Source of the DNA: Dehalococcoidia bacterium
GTDB taxonomy: Bacteria; Chloroflexota; Dehalococcoidia; Lucifugimonadales; UBA1123
Length of the DNA stretch: 64,000 nt
Reading direction: 5' to 3'
Assembly (NCBI GenBank): GCA_021295915.1
Contig: JAGWBK010000006.1
Span: forward strand, 1,575 to 65,574
In this document: piece after piece, positions 8,168-18,354 of the stretch
Numbering within the stretch: position 1 is the stretch's first letter
How the letters are laid out: every line of letters begins with the position of its first letter
Program-made: the position numbers and the translations under genes
The notes under the pieces: model-generated
Databases searched by the model: none
Told to the model about the DNA's origin: nothing
The model's input: only the letters and a program-made list of their open reading frames with translations

Positions 8168-10030
8168 TTGGTCCAGAACATAGCCAACCTCGTCAACTCC
8201 GTGGCCCGGCAGGGCACCGAGGACCCCGAGATAGAAACTGCTCGGAGGGTGTGCATTGTCTGCGACCTGGACCTGGAAGACTCTGAGTTCTTCGAGATCT
8301 TCAGAGTGTGTCCGCAGTGCCACTTTCACTACAGCATGAGCGCCCGCGAGCGGATCGACTCGCTGGTGGACACAAACAGCTTTAGTGAATTCAATCGGGC
8401 AGTCGTATCACTCGATCCCCTTTCATTCGCATCGGGGCAGTCGTATAACGACAGCCTGTTCCAGGACCAGCGCCGAACCGGACTATCTGAGGCAGTAGTG
8501 ACTGGCACGGCGGCAATCGCTGGTACGCCGGTCATGCTGATTGTCCTGGACTTCGGCTTCATGGGTGGCACCATGGGGTGCGCTGTTGGAGAGAAAGTTA
8601 CGCTCGCACTGGAAAGGGCCGTCAAACGTCAGCTTCCCGTAGTCGCGATAGTCACAAGCGGTGGCGCTCGAATTCAGGAAGGCGTTCTCTCGCTGATGCA
8701 GATGGCAAAGACCGCTGCGGCTGCCAACCGTCTTAACGAGTCAGGTCTGCCGTTCATAGCTGTACTTGCCAACCCGGCGACTGGCCAAGCGTATGGGAGT
8801 TTCGCAAATCTTGCTGACATAATCCTCGCGGAGCCGGGATCAATCGTAGGATTCTCATCACTGAGAGTAATCAAGAGAGCAAGTGATGAACCTCTGCCGG
8901 CGGGGGCACATTCCGCAGAGTCCCATCTATCGCACGGAATGCTGGATGCGGTCGTTGAGCGAACAGAGCTCAGGACCATCATCGGCGTACTCGTTGAACT
9001 CCTTGGCACCAAGTACAGGTTTGGCGGCGACCACAACGACTCCAGGCCACAGACACACATTACAGCGACAGAAGCATGGACGTCGGTCCAGATGGTCCGC
9101 CACAGGGCGCGACCCACATCTGCCGACTATCTCTCCCGGATCTTCACCCAGTTTGTGGAGCTTCACGGAGACCGTGCCTACGGAGACGACCCGACTATCA
9201 TCTCGGGTATAGGGCAGATTGCGGGGCAAACTGTCGCCATAATAGCGCAGCAACGTGACGCTCCTCCTGGCACCGATCTCGACCTACAGGGCGAGAGCCG
9301 CACGACACCGGAGGGATTCCGAAAAGCCAACAGGACAATGGACTTCGCAGCCAAGTTCTCGCTGCCCTTGATCACGTTCATCGACACTTCCGGGCCAGAC
9401 CTCAGTGTGAGCGCGGAAGAGCGCGGACTGGGAAATACAATTGCTGCCGCGATGGCGAAGATGTCAGGTCTCAATGTTCCAACGATCTCAGTAGTCACAG
9501 GTCAGGCAGGCAGCGGAGGCGCGCTCGCACTAGGAATCGCGGACAGCACGCTCATGCTGGAAAACGCGATTTATACCGCTGTGTCCCCTGAGGAGGTCGC
9601 CGAAGTAATCTACCAGGATGCCTCGAGGGCTGAAGACGTTGCTCCCTCGATGCGCCTCACGGCTCACGATTGCATGCAGCTTGGAATCATCGATCAGATC
9701 GTCGCGGAACCCCCTCAGGGCGCGCATTCGGACCCGGATGAAGCGGCACGCACCCTAGGTAGAGTCATAGTCTCTGAACTCGTCAGGCTACAAGGTCGAC
9801 CCTCCAAGAAGAGGGCCAACGAACGCTATGCGAAGTATCGAAGCATGGGCGTGTACAGTTCACAGATCAAGGCCACTTTCGCCAGAGAAGTGAACTCAGT
9901 GCAGAACCTCATCAAGGGCGGGTTCAACAAGATTCCTTCGTTCCGTCGCCAGCGTCGACCCACCGAGAACGATCCCGCCAGCAGTTCGCCCAGTGGCGAC
10001 GACGACGTCTTTTACGGCGCGGACGGCTAA
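8168..10030 (+). CDS. accDA: Acetyl-CoA carboxylase carboxyltransferase, fused beta (AccD) and alpha (AccA) subunits
   Basis: It transfers the carboxyl group from carboxybiotin to acetyl-CoA to give malonyl-CoA, the first step of fatty-acid synthesis. The 620-residue protein begins with the AccD zinc ribbon (Cys29, Cys32, Cys48, Cys51), followed by the beta crotonase-like domain (to about 290) and a complete AccA-like domain (about 300-600). In E. coli these are two proteins; here they are one chain. The start is a TTG at 8168, needed to include the zinc ribbon. It lies between ftsK and upp on the same strand. Confidence 0.94.
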   Translation: MVQNIANLVNSVARQGTEDPEIETARRVCIVCDLDLEDSEFFEIFRVCPQCHFHYSMSARERIDSLVDTNSFSEFNRAVVSLDPLSFASGQSYNDSLFQDQRRTGLSEAVVTGTAAIAGTPVMLIVLDFGFMGGTMGCAVGEKVTLALERAVKRQLPVVAIVTSGGARIQEGVLSLMQMAKTAAAANRLNESGLPFIAVLANPATGQAYGSFANLADIILAEPGSIVGFSSLRVIKRASDEPLPAGAHSAESHLSHGMLDAVVERTELRTIIGVLVELLGTKYRFGGDHNDSRPQTHITATEAWTSVQMVRHRARPTSADYLSRIFTQFVELHGDRAYGDDPTIISGIGQIAGQTVAIIAQQRDAPPGTDLDLQGESRTTPEGFRKANRTMDFAAKFSLPLITFIDTSGPDLSVSAEERGLGNTIAAAMAKMSGLNVPTISVVTGQAGSGGALALGIADSTLMLENAIYTAVSPEEVAEVIYQDASRAEDVAPSMRLTAHDCMQLGIIDQIVAEPPQGAHSDPDEAARTLGRVIVSELVRLQGRPSKKRANERYAKYRSMGVYSSQIKATFAREVNSVQNLIKGGFNKIPSFRRQRRPTENDPASSSPSGDDDVFYGADG

Positions 10031-10038
10031 TACGCCGT

Positions 10039-10671
10039 ATGGACTCCGTTGTCCAGGTGAACGGCCTGGCAGAGGAACAGGAACTCCTGTCAGTCCTGCG
10101 AAACCGGAGCACTCCTACAGCAGAGTTTCGTGGTGCATCTGATCGGTTGGCGCGCGTACTCTCCGCCAAGTTCGTAAAGAGACTCTACGACGTCAGTTGC
10201 ACTGCAGAAGACCGTGTTCACAGCACTGACCAAGGTGTGCAGGACTTCGCCGACACACTGATCGTACCCGTCATGCGTGCCGGGTTGGCTCTCGTCCCTG
10301 CGTTCACAGAATTGCTGCCAGACGCCCCTGTTGGAATCGTTGGAGTCGAGAGAAACGAAGAGACTGCGGAGCCAAGCCTGTACTACGAAAGACTGCCGGC
10401 AGCTCCTCTTGAAAGGGCTCTAATCATCGACCCTATGCTCGCAACCGGCGGTACCGCCTGCCTTATCGCGAGTCTGCTCATCGAGCTTGGGTATGAGAGT
10501 GGCAGTATCCACTTCGTGGGAGTCCTTGCCGCGCCTGTAGGGATGGACAAGTTGTCTAGAATCATCCCTCGCCCGAACGTCACTGTCGCCGCAGTCGACC
10601 AGGGACTGGATCAGCACAACTACATTGTGCCGGGTCTTGGTGACTACGGCGACAGGTACTACGGAACGTAG
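10039..10671 (+). CDS. upp: Uracil phosphoribosyltransferase
   Basis: It salvages uracil to UMP using PRPP. The 210-residue protein has the PRPP-binding loop in IIDPMLATGGTA (about residues 130-141) and the C-terminal uracil-binding segment YIVPGLGDYGDRYYGT, both typical of Upp rather than PyrR. It starts eight bases after the carboxyltransferase stop and ends eleven bases before the convergent leuD stop. Confidence 0.95.
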   Translation: MDSVVQVNGLAEEQELLSVLRNRSTPTAEFRGASDRLARVLSAKFVKRLYDVSCTAEDRVHSTDQGVQDFADTLIVPVMRAGLALVPAFTELLPDAPVGIVGVERNEETAEPSLYYERLPAAPLERALIIDPMLATGGTACLIASLLIELGYESGSIHFVGVLAAPVGMDKLSRIIPRPNVTVAAVDQGLDQHNYIVPGLGDYGDRYYGT

Positions 10672-10681
10672 AGGGACCGGC

Positions 10682-11296
10682 TCAGAACGTCAGCACGCCG
10701 CCTCCGGAGCTCCGGCTGGACTCGAATGACGAGATCTCATCGTCATGCTCCAGGGTAAGTCCGATATCGTCAAGCCCATTTAGCAGGCAGTGGCGTCGGA
10801 ACGGCTCTACGCTGAAATCGGCGACAACCTGCTCGTTGTCGTCCCACACGCGCTCTGCCTCCAGGTCGACGTGCAGCCGATATCCAGGATCCCGCTCGGC
10901 GTTCTCCATGATCTGCTGGACAGTCTCCTCAGGCAAGACAATCGGCAGCAGCCCATTCTGGAAGCAGTTGTTGTTGAAGATGTCTGCAAAGCTGGGAGCG
11001 ATCACGACTTTGAAACCGTACTGCCCGAGCGCCCAGGGGGCATGCTCTCTGGACGAACCCGATCCGAAGTTTCGGCCGGCGACGATTATCTCTGCGTCCC
11101 TGTAGCCCGGCTGGTTCAGGATGAAGTCTGATTTCTCAGAGCCGTCGTCGTTGTATCTCCAGTGGTAGAAGAGGAACTCACCGAATCCAGTTCGCTCGAC
11201 TCGCTTGAGGAACTGCTTTGGGATGATCTGGTCAGTATCTACGTTGACGCGGTTCATCGGCATTACTGAGCCGGCAAATGTCTTGAAGGGCTCCAT
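10682..11296 (-). CDS. leuD: 3-isopropylmalate dehydratase small subunit
   Basis: This is the swivel-domain subunit of isopropylmalate isomerase, which works with LeuC in leucine synthesis. The 204-residue protein starts with the typical segment of this subunit (VNVDTDQIIPKQFL) and has the substrate-loop segment NFGSGSSREHAPWAL. A Shine-Dalgarno GGGAG precedes the ATG. It is the last gene of the ilv-leu operon and ends next to the convergent upp gene. leuB is not in this window. Confidence 0.96.
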   Translation of the reverse strand: MEPFKTFAGSVMPMNRVNVDTDQIIPKQFLKRVERTGFGEFLFYHWRYNDDGSEKSDFILNQPGYRDAEIIVAGRNFGSGSSREHAPWALGQYGFKVVIAPSFADIFNNNCFQNGLLPIVLPEETVQQIMENAERDPGYRLHVDLEAERVWDDNEQVVADFSVEPFRRHCLLNGLDDIGLTLEHDDEISSFESSRSSGGGVLTF

Positions 11297-11350
11297 TGAT
11301 TGCTCCCTGTTCAGGCTGTGTCGTAGAAGTGATCGTCTAAGGGTTTTTGG

Positions 11351-12751
11351 CTACCACTCCCTGATGTCAACGAAGTGTCCGGCGATCGCTGAGGCGGCGG
11401 CCATTTCGGGGCTGACGAGGTGAGTGCGACCACCATTGCCCTGGCGACCCTCAAAGTTGCGGTTGGAGGTCGAAGCGCATCGTTCGCCCGGCTCCAGGAT
11501 GTCGGGATTCATGCCAAGGCACATCGAGCAGCCCGCTACGCGCCAGTCGAATCCTGCCTCGGTGAAGATGCGGTCCAGTCCCTCCTCTTCGGCCTGTGCC
11601 TTGATCTGTGCGGAACCCGGTACGACCATCGCGTACACGCTGTCGGCGACCTTCTTGCCACGGGCCACGTCGGCGGCCAGGCGCAGGTCCTCGATTCGGG
11701 AGTTCGTGCACGAACCAATAAACACCCTGTCGAGACTAATGTCCTGGATTGGCGTGTCTGGCTCAAGGCCCATGTAGTCCAGCGCCCGCTCCGCTGACTC
11801 CTTCTCACCCGCATCGTCGTAGGAGCTGGGATTCGGTACGCGACCCGTGACAGGGGCTACCATTCCAGGGTTGGTTCCCCATGAGACGTACGGCTCAATG
11901 TCTGATGACTGGACCACGACGACAGTGTCGTACTCAGCACCTTCATCGGTTACGAGCTTGGCCCACTCCTCGCAGGCGCGGTCGAAGTCCGCACCCTGCG
12001 GCACCTGGGGTCTGCCCCTCATGTAGTCGAACGTGGTCTGGTCGGGAGCGACCATCCCGGCGCGTCCACCGCCTTCTATGGACATATTGCAGACCGTCAT
12101 GCGGCCTTCCATGGTAAGCTGCCGGATGCCCTCGCCGGTGTACTCGATAGCGTGACCGGTGGCTCCAGCAACGCCGATCTTACCGATGATGCAGAGGATT
12201 ACGTCCTTCGCGGAGACGCCCGTCGGCAGCGGACCATCCACCCGGATTTCCATCGTCTTGGGCTTGAATTGGCGCAGCGTCTGGGTCGCGAGCACATGCT
12301 CAACCTCCGACGTGCCGATTCCGATCGCGAATGCGCCGAATGCGCCGTGCGTGGAGGTGTGGCTGTCGCCGCAGACTATGACCTGCCCGGGCTGAGTGTA
12401 GCCCTGCTCAGGGCCGATGACGTGGACAATGCCCTGGTAGGGGCTGAACCGGTCATACAGGGTAACGCCGAAGTCGTTGCAGTTGCGCTCGAGATGATCG
12501 AGCTGCTGGGCCGCTATCGGGTCGGTTATGGGACGGCTCAACTCCCAGGTGGGCGTGTTGTGGTCCATCGTCGCAACCGTGAGGTCGGGCCTTCGCACCT
12601 TTCGACCCGCCATCCGCAGTCCCTCAAACGCCTGAGGTGACGTCACCTCGTGCACCAGGTGGAGATCAACGTACAGCAGGCTGGGCTGACCCTCTTCCTC
12701 TCGGACCACATGGGCATCCCAGATCTTGTCGAACATAGTCTTCGCGGTCAT
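11351..12751 (-). CDS. leuC: 3-isopropylmalate dehydratase large subunit
   Basis: This is the aconitase-family large subunit that isomerises 2- to 3-isopropylmalate using a 4Fe-4S cluster. The 466-residue protein has the cluster cysteines in FIGSCTNSR (near residue 345) and [10 protein letters not shown] (near 407). [19 protein letters not shown] is the typical segment of the bacterial LeuC type. A GAGG ribosome-binding site precedes the ATG. It is followed by leuD after 54 bases and preceded by leuA with a 158-base gap in which nothing coding was seen. Confidence 0.96.
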   Translation of the reverse strand: MTAKTMFDKIWDAHVVREEEGQPSLLYVDLHLVHEVTSPQAFEGLRMAGRKVRRPDLTVATMDHNTPTWELSRPITDPIAAQQLDHLERNCNDFGVTLYDRFSPYQGIVHVIGPEQGYTQPGQVIVCGDSHTSTHGAFGAFAIGIGTSEVEHVLATQTLRQFKPKTMEIRVDGPLPTGVSAKDVILCIIGKIGVAGATGHAIEYTGEGIRQLTMEGRMTVCNMSIEGGGRAGMVAPDQTTFDYMRGRPQVPQGADFDRACEEWAKLVTDEGAEYDTVVVVQSSDIEPYVSWGTNPGMVAPVTGRVPNPSSYDDAGEKESAERALDYMGLEPDTPIQDISLDRVFIGSCTNSRIEDLRLAADVARGKKVADSVYAMVVPGSAQIKAQAEEEGLDRIFTEAGFDWRVAGCSMCLGMNPDILEPGERCASTSNRNFEGRQGNGGRTHLVSPEMAAASAIAGHFVDIREW

Positions 12752-12909
12752 TGCTAATCCTCTAAGTCTGTCTCTATTTGCCTGTTCCTTGCGACTTACT
12801 TCCTACGAACGTGGCGCAAGTCGTCACGAATCGATGCTGGAGAGGTGTCGGCAAGGGCTTTTCGGGCCGTCCCAAAGACTGGAGACGGCCCGAGAATTCG
12901 TTCGACCTG

Positions 12910-14463
12910 TTACGGGGACGGATCGGTAACCGCAACCGTCGCATCGCTCACGCTCACCAGCCGGTTCAGCGCGTTCATGTACGCCTTTGCGCTTGCGACG
13001 ATGATGTCGGTATCCGAACCGCGGCCTATGTAGACGCTGCCGTCCGCCTCGATGCGAATGGTTACATCTCCTATGGCGTCAATGCCTTCCGTGACGGCAT
13101 CCACACGGAACTCAGTCAGGGTGTTGTCGACGTGGACGATCCGATTTATCGCCTTGTAGACGGCGTCCACCGGGCCTGTTCCTGTAGCCGCGTCGGTCAT
13201 CATGTCGCCATCAGGACCTTCGATGCTCACAGTTGCCGTCGGAACATCGTGATTGCCGGATGTGACCTGCACATGCTCGAGCTTATAGACGGCCGGGACA
13301 TCCACACGGCGGCGGCGGCTCGACATCAGAGAGACAAGATCGGCGTCGCTTACCTCGCGCTTCTTGTCCGCAAGGTCCTTGAACGCCTCGAACGCCTCGT
13401 CCAATTCGGCCTGTTCCAGGGAGTATCCGAGTTCCTCGAGGCGAGACCTCAGCCCTGCCCTGCCGCTCAGTTTACCGAGGACCAGCTCATTGCTGGGCCA
13501 GCCAACCGACTTCGGGTCCATAATCTCGAAGGTGCTCCGGTCCTTCAGGACGCCGTCCTGGTGGATTCCAGAGGCATGTCTGAAGGCGTTAGCACCTACG
13601 ACGGCCTTGTTCGGCTGCACAGGGAAGCCGGTGATGTCGCTCACCAGTCTGCTGGTGCGATAGATCTGTCGGGTGTCAATGTTCGTGCCGACGTCGAACA
13701 GGTCGGGGCGAGTCTCGATCGCCATTATGATCTCTTCGAGTGCGGCGTTGCCGGCTCGCTCGCCCAGGCCGTTGATGCAGCCTTCCACCTGGCGCGCGCC
13801 TGCGAGCACTGCTGCCAGGCTGTTAGCCACGGACATGCCAAGGTCGTTGTGGCAATGCACGCTCATTACCGCCTTGTCTATGTTCGGAACGTTCTGCTTT
13901 ATCAGACTGAGGCGGTTATAGAACTCTGCCGGAATCGTGTATCCGACAGTGTCGGCAATGTTAATCGTAGTGGCGCCAGCCTCGATGACGGCTTCGAGCA
14001 TCGTGTACAGGTACTCGATGTCGGTGCGTGTCGAGTCCATTGGGGAGAACTCGACATCGTCGCAGTACTCCTTTGCACGCTCGACTGAGGCGACTGCCAT
14101 ATCGAGTACCTGCTCAGGATTGCGCCTGAGCTGATGCATGATCTGAACGTCTGAGCTCGAGATGAAGACGTGGATCCGTGGCCGCGCCGCGTCTTTGATC
14201 GCGCCCCACGCTGCGTCAACGTCAGGAATGTAGCATCGAGCCAGCGACGCGATTATTGGCTTTCGGACCTCGGCCGCGATCGCCCGCACGGCCTCGAAGT
14301 CACCCGGCGAACTCGCAGCAAACCCGGCTTCGATGATGTCCACGCCGAGCCGTTCGAGCTGCTTTGCGATCTCCATCTTCTCGGGCGTGGTCAGCCCGAT
14401 GCCCGCAGACTGCTCGCCGTCTCGCAGGGTGGTGTCAAATATCATTACTTTTTCGTCTGGCAT
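12910..14463 (-). CDS. leuA: 2-isopropylmalate synthase
   Basis: It condenses acetyl-CoA with 2-oxoisovalerate, the committed step of leucine synthesis. The 517-residue protein has the DTTLRDGEQ motif (10-18), the metal-binding HCH pair (His203, His205) and the NGLGERAGNAALEE segment. From about residue 390 it has the C-terminal LeuA regulatory domain that binds leucine. This domain, together with leuC and leuD downstream, argues for LeuA rather than homocitrate or citramalate synthase. It has feedback control at the protein level and lies behind the T-box leader. Confidence 0.95.
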   Translation of the reverse strand: MPDEKVMIFDTTLRDGEQSAGIGLTTPEKMEIAKQLERLGVDIIEAGFAASSPGDFEAVRAIAAEVRKPIIASLARCYIPDVDAAWGAIKDAARPRIHVFISSSDVQIMHQLRRNPEQVLDMAVASVERAKEYCDDVEFSPMDSTRTDIEYLYTMLEAVIEAGATTINIADTVGYTIPAEFYNRLSLIKQNVPNIDKAVMSVHCHNDLGMSVANSLAAVLAGARQVEGCINGLGERAGNAALEEIIMAIETRPDLFDVGTNIDTRQIYRTSRLVSDITGFPVQPNKAVVGANAFRHASGIHQDGVLKDRSTFEIMDPKSVGWPSNELVLGKLSGRAGLRSRLEELGYSLEQAELDEAFEAFKDLADKKREVSDADLVSLMSSRRRRVDVPAVYKLEHVQVTSGNHDVPTATVSIEGPDGDMMTDAATGTGPVDAVYKAINRIVHVDNTLTEFRVDAVTEGIDAIGDVTIRIEADGSVYIGRGSDTDIIVASAKAYMNALNRLVSVSDATVAVTDPSP

Positions 14464-14621
14464 CTTCTTTTCCCCTTGGTTGTCAGGAAGTAATTCCGGA
14501 ACTCTAACTGGCGATCGCTATTCCAAGGGCAACGCAGTCCGCCTGACGCGCAGCAATGCGGGCGCGTGGGCGGACTACGTGGGTTGCCTCCGAACTAGTC
14601 ATTTTCGACTCTTCTCTCCTG

Positions 14622-15620
14622 CTAGTCTGCGTCCTGAAGGAATGACATCATTCCGCGGAGCTCTTTGCCGACCACTTCTATCGGGTGACCGGCGTTCTCC
14701 TGGCGCAAACGGTTGAAGGTCGGGCGGCCTTCGTCGTTCTCAGCGATCCATTCGCGAGCGAAGCTGCCGTCCTGGATGTCTGCGAGAATCTTCTGCATAT
14801 TGTCCTTGACCCGTTCGTCGATCACGACCGGGCCGCGAGTGTAGTCGCCGTACTCTGCCGTATCGCTTACCGAGTAGCGCATGTACTCGAGACCACCCTG
14901 GTAGAACAGGTCCACGATGAGCTTCAGCTCGTGCATGCACTCGAAGTATGCCGATTCTGGCTGGTAACCGGCCTCGATGAGGGTCTCGAACGCCGTCTTA
15001 ACGAGTTCGGCGACTCCGCCGCAGAGTACTGCCTGCTCACCGAACAGGTCAGTCTCTGTCTCTTCCTTGAAAGTGGTCTCAAGGACGCCTGCCCTGGTGC
15101 AGCCGACTCCCCTTGCATAGGCGAGTCCGAGATCTGACGCATTGCCGGTTACGTCCTGGTGGACCGCCAGCAGCCCCGGAACCCCTGATCCACGAGTGTA
15201 TACCTCGCGCATCCTGTGACCGGGAGCCTTGGGCGCGACCATTGACACGTCGACGCTGTCGGGCGGGACTATCCATTCGTAGTGAATGTTGAAACCGTGG
15301 GCAAACATCAGCGTCTTGCCGGGCAACAGATGCGGCAGGATGGACTCCCTGTAGACCTCAGCCTGTATGTGGTCGGGAATCAGCACCATGATGACATCCG
15401 ACTCGCGGGCGGTCTCCTCGACCAGACCAACCTTGAGCCCGTTAGACTCGGCAGTCTCCCAACTGCGGCTGCCCTCATAGAGCCCGACCATCACGTCGAG
15501 TCCCGAGTCATGCAGGTTGAGCGCGTGGGCGTGACCCTGGCTGCCATAGCCGATGATCCCGATTGTCTTGTCCTCGAGCAGCGACATATTCGCGTCGTTC
15601 TCGTAGTAGATGTTCGCCAT
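14622..15620 (-). CDS. ilvC: Ketol-acid reductoisomerase (class I)
   Basis: It converts acetolactate to 2,3-dihydroxyisovalerate, and acetohydroxybutyrate to the isoleucine precursor, using NADPH and magnesium. The 332-residue length is that of the short class I enzyme. The nucleotide loop GYGSQGHA is near residues 25-32, and the [20 protein letters not shown] segment and the C-terminal knotted helical domain are present. The ATG follows an AAGGA-type ribosome-binding site and an A-rich run. It lies between ilvN and leuA in the operon. Confidence 0.97.
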   Translation of the reverse strand: MANIYYENDANMSLLEDKTIGIIGYGSQGHAHALNLHDSGLDVMVGLYEGSRSWETAESNGLKVGLVEETARESDVIMVLIPDHIQAEVYRESILPHLLPGKTLMFAHGFNIHYEWIVPPDSVDVSMVAPKAPGHRMREVYTRGSGVPGLLAVHQDVTGNASDLGLAYARGVGCTRAGVLETTFKEETETDLFGEQAVLCGGVAELVKTAFETLIEAGYQPESAYFECMHELKLIVDLFYQGGLEYMRYSVSDTAEYGDYTRGPVVIDERVKDNMQKILADIQDGSFAREWIAENDEGRPTFNRLRQENAGHPIEVVGKELRGMMSFLQDAD

Positions 15621-15692
15621 ATATTTTTTTCCTTCTAGGTTGTTGTTACCTGGTATTGTTCATCCTGTTGTCGGTTCGGGGTTGGTCCAGCG

Positions 15693-16271
15693 TTATACGC
15701 TGCCGCTTTCCCACTTCACCGCTGGTCTTTCGGCTCGGACGCGGCGTTGTGAGTCGCCTTCGTTTGAACCGCGACTCATTGCCACTACCCCGGTCCGCAT
15801 GACCTCCTGGACCTGGAGGCCGAACCCCGTGAGGTTGTCGACGAGGTCGTTCACTTTGTTTGATTTGCCGGTGACCTCGATTATCAGCGATTCGGAGGTT
15901 GTATCAACGATCTTGGCCCCGAATATGTCGACTATGGCCTTTATCTCGCTGAGTGGCTGAGTGTTCCACTTGACGCGGACGAGCGCGAGTTCGCGCCAGA
16001 CGCTATTGTTGTCATCTACGTCGACTACCTTTATCACGTCGATCAATTTGTTCAGGTTCTTGGACACCTGCTCGGTGGTGCGGGTGTCGCCCTCGACAAC
16101 GAAGGTCATCCTGGAGAGGTCCGGAATCTCGCTTGGCCCCACAGCGAGGCTCGCGATGTTGTATCCGCGTCTGCGGAACATGCTGGTGATCCTGTTCAGG
16201 ACTCCCGGCTTGTCCTCCACCAGAGCGGTTAAAGTGTGTTCCGGCTTTGTGCCGTTTTGTGAGGTGACCAT
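15693..16271 (-). CDS. ilvN: Acetolactate synthase small (regulatory) subunit
   Basis: This is the regulatory subunit that activates IlvB and confers feedback inhibition by branched-chain amino acids. The 192-residue protein has an N-terminal ACT domain (HTLTALVEDKPGVLNRITSM, about 13-32 onward) and a C-terminal ACT-like half (about 90-165). It starts one base after the ilvB stop, indicating translational coupling. The C-terminal tail after about residue 170 is charged and family-variable. Confidence 0.95.
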   Translation of the reverse strand: MVTSQNGTKPEHTLTALVEDKPGVLNRITSMFRRRGYNIASLAVGPSEIPDLSRMTFVVEGDTRTTEQVSKNLNKLIDVIKVVDVDDNNSVWRELALVRVKWNTQPLSEIKAIVDIFGAKIVDTTSESLIIEVTGKSNKVNDLVDNLTGFGLQVQEVMRTGVVAMSRGSNEGDSQRRVRAERPAVKWESGSV

Positions 16272-16272
16272 T

Positions 16273-17967
16273 CTATGTTCGGGCCTCCTGAGGACGCGGC
16301 TCCTCTATCATCTCCCGTACAGACATTCCAGCGGGGATCATCGGGTAGACGTTCTCTTCCTGCTCGACTACGAAGTCGACTATGGCAGGGCCGTCAAAGG
16401 CCATCGCTTCCATGATCGTGGACCTGACCTGGGACTTGTCGGTAACCCGGGCTCCAAAAGCCCCGAATGCCTCAGCCAACTTGACGAAGTCGGGATTAGC
16501 GCTGTAGCCGGTTGCCACGTAGGAGCTGTTATAGAATATCTCTTGCCACTGCCTCACCATTCCCAGGAAGCCGTTATTCAGGATGGCAATCTTGACGGGG
16601 ATGTGGTTCTCAACCATGGTCGCAATCTCGCACATGGTCATCTGGAATCCGCCGTCGCCTGCCACCGACCAGACCACCTTGTCGGGGCGTCCCACCTGCG
16701 CGCCCATTGCGCCAGGCACTTCGTATCCCATCGAGCCGGCTCCGCCAGAAGAGACCAGCGAGCGCGGCTCGTTGTACGAGTAGTGCTGAGCAGCCCACAT
16801 CTGGTGCTGACCAACCCCCGTCACAACTATCGCTTCGCCATTTGTCGCCTCGGAAATCTCCTTGATAACGTACTGGGGGATTAGTTTGTCGGTCTCCCTT
16901 ACGAGCATCGAAGGGTGATCTCGCTTCAACTCTTCGATCCTGTTGAGCCAGTCGATATGCGTCGAAGGCTGCACCCTCTTGTTGAGGTCGACCAGCACCC
17001 TCTTGACGTCGCCGACAATGGGCACGTCAACGGGGATATTCTTGCCTATCTCGCTTGGGTCCACGTCGACGTGGATCTTCTTCGAACCCGTCGCGAAAGA
17101 CGAAGTGTCGCCCGTGATCCTGTCGTCGAAGCGCATGCCCAACGCGATGAGAAGATCTGCTTCCTCGATCGCCAGGCTAGCGTAAGCCATGCCGTGCATC
17201 CCAGGCATACCCACGCACAGAACATGGTCGTCAGGGAAGCCGCTTAACCCCAGCAGGGTCGGAACCACGGGAATCTGTGCCTTTTCTGCAAGTTCTCGAA
17301 GCTCATCAAAGGCCTGAGACAGGATTACACCGTGTCCAGCAAGAATTACCGGGCGCTCTGCCTCGTTGATCAGGTTTGCCGCGCGGCGGATCATACCGCT
17401 GTGGCCCTGCAGGTTCGGCTTATAGCCTGGCAGATCTATCTCGTCTGGCCACTCCACGTCTACTTCTTCCGTGAAAACATCCTTCGGAATGTCAACCAGA
17501 ACGGGGCCGGGCCTGCCGGTGCTGGCTATGTGGAACGCTTCTTTTATAACTCCGGCGATCTCGGAGGCGTGCATCACCAGGTAGTTGTGCTTGGTGATCG
17601 GGAGCGTGATTCCAGTGATGTCAGTCTCCTGGAAGGCGTCAGACCCGATCGCCGCCCTTCCAACCTGTCCGGTGACTACTACCATCGGTACGGAGTCCAT
17701 CTGCGCCGTCGCAATCCCTGTGACGAGATTGGTGGCGCCAGGGCCTGAGGTTGCCCACGCGACACCGGGGCGTCCGGTTACGCGCGCATACCCGTCGGCT
17801 GCGTGCGCTGCTCCCTGCTCGTGACGAACAAGGATGTGCCGGAGCTCTGGAAATTCGGGAAGGATCTGGTAAAGGGGCAGAATCGCGCCTCCCGGAAGGC
17901 CGAAAATAACATCAACGCCTTCCCTTAGAAGGGCTTCACAAACTATCTGGCCGCCATTGCGTCGCAT
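16273..17967 (-). CDS. ilvB: Acetolactate synthase large (catalytic) subunit
   Basis: This ThDP- and FAD-dependent enzyme makes acetolactate from pyruvate and acetohydroxybutyrate from pyruvate plus 2-oxobutyrate. The 564-residue protein has the catalytic glutamate at residue 50 (LVRHEQGAAH), the ThDP motif beginning GDGGFQMT near 437, and the three-domain layout of the family. A GGGAGG ribosome-binding site sits before the ATG. It is the first gene of the operon and lies directly downstream of the T-box terminator/antiterminator, which places the whole operon under tRNA control. Confidence 0.97.
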   Translation of the reverse strand: MRRNGGQIVCEALLREGVDVIFGLPGGAILPLYQILPEFPELRHILVRHEQGAAHAADGYARVTGRPGVAWATSGPGATNLVTGIATAQMDSVPMVVVTGQVGRAAIGSDAFQETDITGITLPITKHNYLVMHASEIAGVIKEAFHIASTGRPGPVLVDIPKDVFTEEVDVEWPDEIDLPGYKPNLQGHSGMIRRAANLINEAERPVILAGHGVILSQAFDELRELAEKAQIPVVPTLLGLSGFPDDHVLCVGMPGMHGMAYASLAIEEADLLIALGMRFDDRITGDTSSFATGSKKIHVDVDPSEIGKNIPVDVPIVGDVKRVLVDLNKRVQPSTHIDWLNRIEELKRDHPSMLVRETDKLIPQYVIKEISEATNGEAIVVTGVGQHQMWAAQHYSYNEPRSLVSSGGAGSMGYEVPGAMGAQVGRPDKVVWSVAGDGGFQMTMCEIATMVENHIPVKIAILNNGFLGMVRQWQEIFYNSSYVATGYSANPDFVKLAEAFGAFGARVTDKSQVRSTIMEAMAFDGPAIVDFVVEQEENVYPMIPAGMSVREMIEEPRPQEART

Positions 17968-18034
17968 GTCTTGAACCTCCCACGGTCTCTCGGCCTAAAC
18001 GAGCCGAGCACTGTGTTTCACATGCACATATATC

Positions 18035-18063
18035 AAAAAATCCCGTCCACACAAGGGACGGGA
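18035..18063 (-). terminator. Intrinsic terminator of the T-box leader
   Basis: On the minus strand an eight-base-pair GC-rich stem (TCCCGTCC with GGACGGGA, loop CTTGTGT) is followed at once by a run of six T. It lies 68 bases upstream of the ilvB start and competes with the T-box antiterminator. Confidence 0.9.
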
Positions 18064-18348
18064 CCTGCTTCTTTACAAACGGATACCCCGCGGTACCACC
18101 CAAGTTGTCCGGATTGTCGCTCCGGACCACTCTTCGGCTTGGTAACGGTGCCACCCCGTCCGGCCCTACACAGGCTTCTGAGGTGCATGGACTGGCCGAT
18201 CCAACTTGATGAGTTGTCGTCCACCCTCACCCCTACCTTTCGGGCAGGATGCTCCCGGGCGAGTTCCCGCGGCCATTGGCGCCGGACTTTCACCTAACTC
18301 CGGCTCTCTCGTGGCCTGCCTGCCGCGGTACTACTCCCATTCGTAGCA
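18035..18348 (-). ncRNA. T-box leader (tRNA-Leu sensing) upstream of ilvB
   Basis: The minus-strand leader shows all main T-box parts. Stem I opens with GGGAGTAG (around 18331-18339) and carries an AGAGAG/GGTGAAAG distal region. The opposing strand of the specifier loop reads GAACTC, giving a CTC leucine codon at 18263-18261; the CCGCGGC/GCCGCGG helix next to it fixes this register. The conserved T-box GGGTGGTACCGCGG lies at about 18088-18101, with TGGT at 18098-18095 to pair with the tRNA acceptor end. It is followed by an intrinsic terminator at 18035-18063. Uncharged tRNA-Leu should stabilise the antiterminator and switch on ilvB-ilvN-ilvC-leuA-leuC-leuD. Confidence 0.93.
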
Positions 18349-18354
18349 TTTATT

